DNA of 64,000 nt, from the NCBI GenBank assembly GCA_010405405.1, contig MU004234.1, positions 2,399,988 to 2,463,987 of the forward strand, read 5' to 3'. The stretch comes from Microthyrium microscopicum. Taxonomy: Eukaryota; Ascomycota; Dothideomycetes; Microthyriales; Microthyriaceae. Shown one piece after another: positions 58,235 through 64,000 of the stretch (position 1 is the first letter of the stretch; each line of letters starts with the position of its first letter). The translations under genes and the position numbers were made by a program. The notes under the pieces were generated by a model. The model saw only the letters and a program-made list of their open reading frames with translations, ran no database searches and was not told where the DNA came from.

Positions 58235-60603
58235 TGCTAGTGAATGACTTTAATCCAGCCAGCCCAGAATGAAAATGCTAGAAAACTACACGCAAAGGAG
58301 AATAATAAGAGTCAAATCGAGTTGCCACCATATCTTATATCGGCATGGTCGACTCAGTAGGAAGTGATAGGATCTAACGAAAAGGAATTATCCAATGAGC
58401 AAGATCCCACTCCCGTTCCAAGATCCCAATTTGCAGTAAGACTTGCTTAGCGATAAGATGGGTCAAGCCAATGTAGTAGGTGCACAACGATCGGCACGGA
58501 AGGAGTGTTTTGACAGCCTTGTGTCCAGACGGCCCGCTGACCACGATTATGGAACTAGGAGGGTGTTTCTAGAGGAGAGGCAGGTAATGACGGGAGACGC
58601 GCTGTAGTCCTTGTAGAATGTTACAGGGACTGTGGTCGCAAGCTGTGATTTTTTCAGGAAGCTGTTAGACGGGAAGGTAAGCCGGCGGGTACTGGTATAA
58701 TCCTGGAGCAAGTCACATAGGCACAATCGGATTTGGGAGCAGAGGCCTGAAGGATGACGAGAGAGCTGACACCTGTATGGGAAGAAGCACAGGCGCGTCA
58801 ATGGTTTTTAGAACAAGAGCTCAATGGTCCACAGTGATATGTCCTACTCCTATGGGATAGGGCATTGGTGGATTCCAGGATGGAAGAGAACTATGAGTTC
58901 AATCTTGCCTCCGAGCGCGATGTAGAACTAGAAATCAACAAGCGGAATGATACAGCTGCCTGGTAAAGTAACAGAAACCTGGGGGAAAAGCGCTTGTCAC
59001 ATTGATCGCCGAGTGTCGATGAACAAACCCATAGCCCAGGAATAACTTTGGATGGAATATGATGATCCGAACGGACTAAGATCAAGCATTAACTGTACTC
59101 ATAAACTTATTTCGTGGCAGAGAGAGCGTAGACATCTGTCTGAAATTGGGAGGTTTCTTACCGAACCACGATAGGGCTCTCGCATCTGTCAAAAGGCGAA
59201 CCGAGAATGTACATTTGGCTCAGCTCCAAGATCTAGAGAGGTCTCTCCGCATCAAAGCCTGCTTCAGAAAAGGCCATGTCCTTGCTCTTTCTGACCAACG
59301 TTGTCCAAAGGACGGAAACTCAGATAGCTTGGCAGCTTCCTGATGGCGACCTAGAACGTCATAGACCATTGAATTGGCAGCTGAGCATGGAGAAGCGAGA
59401 GAGCGAGAAGCAGCCCTGCCATAGTTTGCGAAATCGGTAAAGAAACAGAAGCAGTCAAGTTCGTGTAAAGTTTACGCTTGTGGACAGGCCTGTTGAAAGC
59501 AATATAAAAAGAGCATGGATGAATTGCTTCATATAGGCGATGCAGCTGTCACATTAGTAGTCTAGTACAAATGAACTGCTGGGAGTGGTGTGGAGATGGC
59601 GATCAGGCCACTTGATGCCAGCTCCCAATGGTCTGGGATGATAAAGGGGAAGGAGGATAACGGCTTCAAGACAGGTTATTATCTCAACGGCTTCATACGT
59701 CAATCAGAGTGTTGACAAAGTTGTTGACCGTTTTTGAGACCTGATAGAGTGCTCAGTCCCAATAATCGGGTGGTTGGAGCCAACAAGCCTAGGGTGCTGG
59801 CGCTTCAGGTCGTAGGGCAGAGCCTTGACCCGATTGTAGGCCTTCTTACGGAGTACTAGAATATGATATGCAGATGGAGGACAGCCGATTTGACAAAAGT
59901 TGATGAAGATGCTTGAATGTTGAGGGCTCGTTGTGATCAAGACTGTGCAAGTAGTAGAGTACCGTACCTGTGTAGCGGGAATAAAGACAGCAAATAGTCC
60001 TAAAGCGAAAAGAATGTGGGTAAATCAAGGCAAATATCGCCGAAACCAACACCAAAACGCGAAACGGAGCCCTGTCTTGATCTGTTTCCAACATGCCCCA
60101 ATTGATATCCGATGGTCTTCTGTTCTTTTGCCGCCTGTTTTCCCTCTCAGGCTTTTTGCAATAATGTCTAGACCATCGTCTACTTTGTTGCCAAGCTGCC
60201 ACTCATCACCTCCTGAGTTTGTACGGATCTGATCCGAGAAGTGCAAGGGACGCGTGTCTGTCAACATGGGTCTTTTTGATACCTTTCGCAATCTAGTAGG
60301 CAAGTAACTCCATTGCTATTATTTCTTGTTAGATCCATTCCTGCGACGTGCTGTGCTGGATGGCCGGCTTGCTGTCAGCTCAATCCAGCCAACATGAAGT
60401 TTTTTTTGGCGATGCACCTCCTGGTCTACAGCAAATCGAGCAACTACATTCTGAATTGAATCTGCAGATTTTGTCAGCGTATCGTAAGCTAATAGTTTAC
60501 AGCCGGTGACGGAAATCGTGGTCGATATGCCAGCCTTGGCAAATCATCGTGGAGTGGACGAGTGTCTCGCCAGCGATGCATCACTCTACTACTTCTGTTT
60601 ACC
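58235..60603. other. intergenic region
   Basis: 2.3 kb without a supportable gene. Open frames are below 120 codons and featureless. A plausible 5' exon of the next gene may lie between 60260 and 60310, and open sequence in its frame reaches back to 60503. Confidence 0.45.
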
Positions 60604-61170
60604 ATGATATTGACCACCATCGGTATTTTGGCATATACGCCATCCGGACCAAAATCTTCCATACCATCCAACGAGGAGCCAATTGAGGACCACCATCTGT
60701 CTAGCAAAAGTCTCATTTTGACCCTGAACCAAACCGATGCTACTGTTCCTTCCTTTCGTGTAACCATCACGAACTACCACTTTACTACCAAGGCCTCCTT
60801 GCTAATGTGGGATTCACCTTTCGATGATCAAGGCGTTGCTCTAGGTCTCTTTACCATTATGGAACGAGGGTCTGGGAAACAAATCCCAACCCAAGGCCTT
60901 CATATCTCGCGGTTGATAGCCCCGAAGAAGGCAGATTTTATAGAACTTCTTCCGCGCCATGCTGTAACCAAAGATCTACCATTAGGCAAGCCTGGAGTCA
61001 AGTTGGCCAAGGGAAAGAGCTATGATATCAAGGCGTCAGGAAAATGGAAGGGCGTCTGGTATGCCGACGAAAAGTATACTGGCGAACAGAGGTTGAAAAT
61101 GATGGGCGGGCCCACTGGACTCATTAATTGGAAGTACGAAACCAATACCCTCAAGGTGGATGTAAAATGA
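60604..61170 (+). CDS. Secreted or membrane protein resembling a deuterolysin propeptide
   Basis: The ATG at 60604 gives 188 aa. The frame is open upstream to 60503, just after a TTTACAG acceptor-like sequence, so the true protein may begin in an upstream exon and have a cytosolic tail (GNRGRYASLGKSSWSG). Near the start a hydrophobic stretch (CITLLLLFTMILTTIGILAY) serves as signal or anchor. The rest resembles the N-terminal beta domain of deuterolysins: VTITNYHFTTKASLLMWDSP, FDDQGVALGLFTI, then GLHISRLIAPKKADFIELLP, VKLAKGKSYDIKASGKW. No HExxH or protease part follows. An analogous domain occurs in the protease 2.4 kb away. The function is unknown; it might be an inhibitor or chaperone. Confidence 0.72.
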   Translation: MILTTIGILAYTPSGPKSSIPSNEEPIEDHHLSSKSLILTLNQTDATVPSFRVTITNYHFTTKASLLMWDSPFDDQGVALGLFTIMERGSGKQIPTQGLHISRLIAPKKADFIELLPRHAVTKDLPLGKPGVKLAKGKSYDIKASGKWKGVWYADEKYTGEQRLKMMGGPTGLINWKYETNTLKVDVK

Positions 61171-61734
61171 AGAAATGATTTCAGAAGTATCAAGTTCTTG
61201 ACCAAATCATTGCTATGCTGGGTCGCACTCGCCGATTAGAGTATCGTTGCTGGAGCCTGGTTGCTATGGACTCCTGAGGAAGCTCCCGTCATCAACACGC
61301 CCCTGATATCAGGCATTTCAGTCATATCGTCAACACGGGAGCCATTTGTTGACAGGAATATATTTCTTGCCCCTCTTCTTGCTCGCAACCTGCACTTGTT
61401 GACGCGACTTGTTCTTCAACCTCGACTCGCACACTTTTTCAAGGAATTTTCACGACAGCCTCAATTCCGTCAATCGTTACACACTCCACGAGCCCATCAA
61501 TCGCTCCAAGTCTTTGACCGTCTTCGCGTACCCATCGCACACATTACATTGTCATATTGACAGCATCTCTCGCACACATCAAGCCCTCCACACAAACATC
61601 ACGCTCTCCACACAAATCGCGTCCATCAACTACACCCACACGATCTCAGCAACCGGCCATTGATCAAACGATCATCCCAGCCAGTAAGTCAACGTAAATT
61701 ATACGTGAACGTGAAGTGCGAGGCGAAGAGCAAG
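61171..61734. other. promoter and leader of the following gene
   Basis: 560 bp rich in C, A and T with repeated CACAC and TCCACA words, typical of a fungal 5' leader. A GTAAGT at 61684 could mark a leader intron. No separate gene is seen. Confidence 0.4.
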
Positions 61735-62550
61735 ATGGATTCGACATTTGGTACCACTGGTTTTGGCTCTCATGCATTTGATTTCATCGTGAACGTGAAC
61801 TCCTCCAATTCCAACAACTCGATCTCCCATACCAACAACACCAATCCTATTCCATTCACCATGATCACAAACCTCGGCGCGCCCGCCCTCCTCCAAAAAC
61901 CCATCTCCCACCCCCTCCGCAGCCACCCCATCAACATCGCCAACCAAACCCAAATGGCACCACCGACCACCCTCCTCGGCAATCTCCTCTCCTTTCCTGC
62001 GCCTCCACCAACCACACCAGCGCGCCTTCCAACAATTCTCGAGGCGACTTCCCCAAGCCGCCCAACAACTCCCACGAGCGTGCTGTCCGCGCTGTCCCCG
62101 AACAGCAAATACAACCAGCCAGTCTGGACCCCCTCCTCTCCCGTGGCGAGCACCTCCCTCGCCAGCATCGACCTCGCCGCCCTCACCTTCTCCGAGCGGC
62201 ATCTCGACCTCTCCCTGCGCCTGCCCCCGTCCTCGCCTCGCTCTCCAAGCGTGGTGTCGACGGTCGGCACGGCCACAGAGATGCGCTCGGTGGAGGAGGC
62301 GCAGTCGATGGGCGCGACCGCGCCATCCTCCTTGGGCAAGAGGATGCGCAACGTCGTGTTCTGTGGCGAGGAGGAGGACTCGTCGGATGAGGAGGAGGAG
62401 GAGGAACGGGTGGTGAAGAAGAAGCGGTTTTCGTTGGGCGCGGTGAGCGCGAGTGGTAGACGGTGGGCGGCGAGTGTGGGCCGGAGTGGGAAGCGGCAGA
62501 GTACGGGGGCGGCGGGCACGTGGCCGTATGGAGTGGGGATGATGAGATAG
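61735..62550 (+). CDS. Hypothetical Ser/Pro-rich nuclear-type protein
   Basis: I do not recognise this protein. It is intronless, 271 aa, starting at MDSTFGTTGFG. The N-terminal half is Asn/Ser/Pro/Thr-rich (NVNSSNSNNSISHTNNTNP). A segment near 145-185 (SIDLAALTFSERHLDLSLRL) may form a helix. It contains a strongly acidic run (EEEDSSDEEEEEE) followed at once by basic KKKRFSLGAVS, which suggests nuclear location and binding of basic or nucleic-acid partners. The GRRWA and Arg/Gly-rich tail is also basic. The region is clearly G/C-rich compared with its surroundings, which keeps several frames open, but the leader and composition favour this one. Confidence 0.65.
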   Translation: MDSTFGTTGFGSHAFDFIVNVNSSNSNNSISHTNNTNPIPFTMITNLGAPALLQKPISHPLRSHPINIANQTQMAPPTTLLGNLLSFPAPPPTTPARLPTILEATSPSRPTTPTSVLSALSPNSKYNQPVWTPSSPVASTSLASIDLAALTFSERHLDLSLRLPPSSPRSPSVVSTVGTATEMRSVEEAQSMGATAPSSLGKRMRNVVFCGEEEDSSDEEEEEERVVKKKRFSLGAVSASGRRWAASVGRSGKRQSTGAAGTWPYGVGMMR

Positions 62551-63083
62551 TGTGTAAGTTTCTTAACGAGGCATTGAAGTCGAAGATGAGCTAACTGGTG
62601 TAGATGATATTGTATTATACCAGAAAAAGAAGGGATTGTGGGCCGGTTTTGGGGGTTTGGGGATTGTTTGAGTATGGGTGAGGTTGGGTAATGGGGTGGT
62701 TTATGTCTGTATTAGTATTGTCTCTTTATAATTACTACTACAATGGGAAACTAATACGGCATCAATATCGTTGTGTCAATGAGGTTCCGTATGATTATCA
62801 TTTGACTTGTTAGGAACTCGAAAGTCGAATAGCTCAAACGTCATAATGAGTACTTTGCTCACTTTGTAAGGATAGTACTATCTTTTTGCTCAGAACATCA
62901 ATCTCAAAACCCAAAACACTGTCCAAGTCAGCATCGAAACAGCACACACGCTGTTAATAAGTTATCTCCTACTTCTCTACCGCATCTTTCTTACATCCAC
63001 CAACCTACATGCAGCTTGACCCATAGATTCCTCAACGTTTCTATCTCCTCAAAACCGCCAGTCAAGATCTCAACCATCGCGAA
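62551..63083. promoter_or_regulatory. intergenic region with two Mac1-type TTTGCTCA words
   Basis: Two copies of TTTGCTCA, at 62854-62861 and 62885-62892, lie 31 bp apart and about 190 bp before the next start codon. TTTGC(T/G)C(A/G) is the copper-response element of yeast Mac1, which usually needs two sites. Nothing else of note. Confidence 0.35.
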
Positions 63084-63739
63084 ATGACAGACAAAGAAAC
63101 ATCGTAAGCTTTAGAAGAGTCTTTGTGGACTGCATTATGATTGACCAATCTAAGTAGCCCGCCAGCTCAGACTGGCGAGAGGAAGCAGAGTGTCCAAGTA
63201 CTGGCAGCCCCAGACAATCGCTCACAGGCTACAAAACAGGCAGACTACCCGATCGAGTGCTGGGTTAACCTCATGCACGGTACCAAATTGACGTTCGATC
63301 AATGCTCCAGAGCTTTGAAGTGGCACTTGGAGGACTGGGAAATCCCAAATGTGAAGCCTTCCCACGACGAGATCCAGGCTGTTCGAGAATAACCCGCTTT
63401 TCCAAGGAGCCTAATGAACAAAATTACAGGGCGGGTATGGAGAAGAAGCGTCGTGGAATTCCATTGCAAGGTGCTTATCATGCCAACGGGCCATATCCTC
63501 TCTCCTATCCTTACGTTCAAGGCAAAGACCCGTTACCATCAATTGCCGTAGACCCGTTCTCTGTTGTCGAAATGGCCCTTCCTAACTCTGGGAGCCAGAA
63601 AGAGGCAAACGTTGGAGCATCTGCCCACGCAGGGCTTCGCACATCCAAGCGAAAAAGAGCACAAGAGGTCACTGCCGATGAGGGTGACGAGATTGCGACA
63701 ATCGCAACAAAGCGCTCCAAGTCAAGACAGATGCACTAG
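63084..63739 (+). CDS. Hypothetical protein with C-terminal nuclear-localisation-like signal
   Basis: I do not recognise this protein. Model: exons 63084-63103, about 63155-63350 and 63407-63739, about 182 aa. The start is MTDKETSSPPAQTGERKQS. A compact central part (DYPIECWVNLMHGTKLTFDQ, then ALKWHLEDWEIPN) looks folded. It is joined through a 56-nt GTGAAG...CCAAG intron to EPNEQNYRAGMEKKRRG. The tail ends with SKRKRAQEV and TKRSKSRQMH, typical nuclear signals. Without that intron the frame stops at 63392, so a shorter product is possible. Coordinates of the second exon start are uncertain by a base or two. Possible copper-response elements lie upstream. Confidence 0.6.
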
Positions 63740-64000
63740 AAGATGTGAATGGCGAAAACGACTTGCCGACTTTCTATCAAAGTCAAAACTACGGCAACCG
63801 CTCTGGTAATTCACACGTTGTTATCGGACGAGCTGAGGGCTTCTTTCTCTCACAGCTTTTTGTTTCAATTTTGGCGACACTGGACCGTCATTGACGACAA
63901 CTGAGTTGAAAGCGATGACAGGAGCAGAAATTGAGAGTTGGAAATGAACGGGGATCTTCAGTACAGGCCAGAAAGTCGTCGAATTGCTCGATCATTGCAG
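63740..64000. other. window end, no gene seen
   Basis: The last 261 bp hold the 3' region of the preceding gene and no supportable feature. Confidence 0.4.

Noticed and set aside
61699-62519. Antisense frames of 167 and 249 codons
   Set aside because: They mirror a G/C-rich Ser/Pro/Glu coding region on the plus strand and look like composition shadows.

Overview
The window is nuclear DNA of a filamentous ascomycete (Pezizomycotina). Genes are spaced a few kb apart. Most carry 1-5 introns of about 45-130 bases with GT...AG ends and CTRAC-like branch sites. Fungus-specific families are present: GH72 glucanosyltransferase, copper-fist factor, fungal phospholipase B, deuterolysin, and Fungal_trans_2/DUF3468. 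The style suggests a Leotiomycete (Helotiales-like), but that placement is an inference, not a direct observation. I rebuilt exons by hand from splice signals and reading-phase continuity, so junctions may be off by a few bases.

Layout. 0-5 kb: 3' end of an unknown gene with an in-frame stop, then HSE1 (ESCRT-0) convergent with cytochrome b5. 6-11 kb: RRD1/PTPA, a decayed kinase pseudogene, and a Pro/Ala/Thr-rich unknown protein bracketed by two tandem-repeat blocks. 11-20 kb: an ArfGAP, a feruloyl-esterase-like secreted hydrolase, LUC7 and GPI16/PIG-T sharing a divergent promoter, and an arabinitol-dehydrogenase-like SDR. 20-31 kb: a 3.4-kb non-coding stretch, a Mac1/GRISEA-type copper-fist regulator, phospholipase B, and a multi-span membrane protein. 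33-40 kb: GH72 glucanosyltransferase, a zinc-finger-less Fungal_trans_2 protein, an SDR, and an LPX1-like alpha/beta hydrolase ending in SKM. 40-49 kb: an F-box-like protein, a 4.2-kb gene-poor stretch, a membrane-anchored fucose-lectin-like protein, and a DUF1749 hydrolase. 52-64 kb: indoleamine 2,3-dioxygenase, a large membrane protein with an in-frame TGA, a deuterolysin, a deuterolysin-propeptide-like secreted or membrane protein, and two unknown proteins.

Most genes are ordinary housekeeping, cell-wall or secreted-enzyme genes, and I see no convincing operon-like or secondary-metabolite cluster. A small candidate group is the regulator-like protein, SDR and SKM-ending hydrolase at 34.9-40.0 kb. 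The most notable observations are single in-frame stops inside otherwise intact reading frames (one clear, two that short introns could explain), the paired repeat blocks around the 9.9-10.5 kb gene, a stand-alone deuterolysin-propeptide-like protein near a real deuterolysin, a 9-bp inverted repeat framing ACGCG boxes between LUC7 and GPI16, and two close Mac1-type sites upstream of the last gene. I found no clear candidate for an entirely new system.
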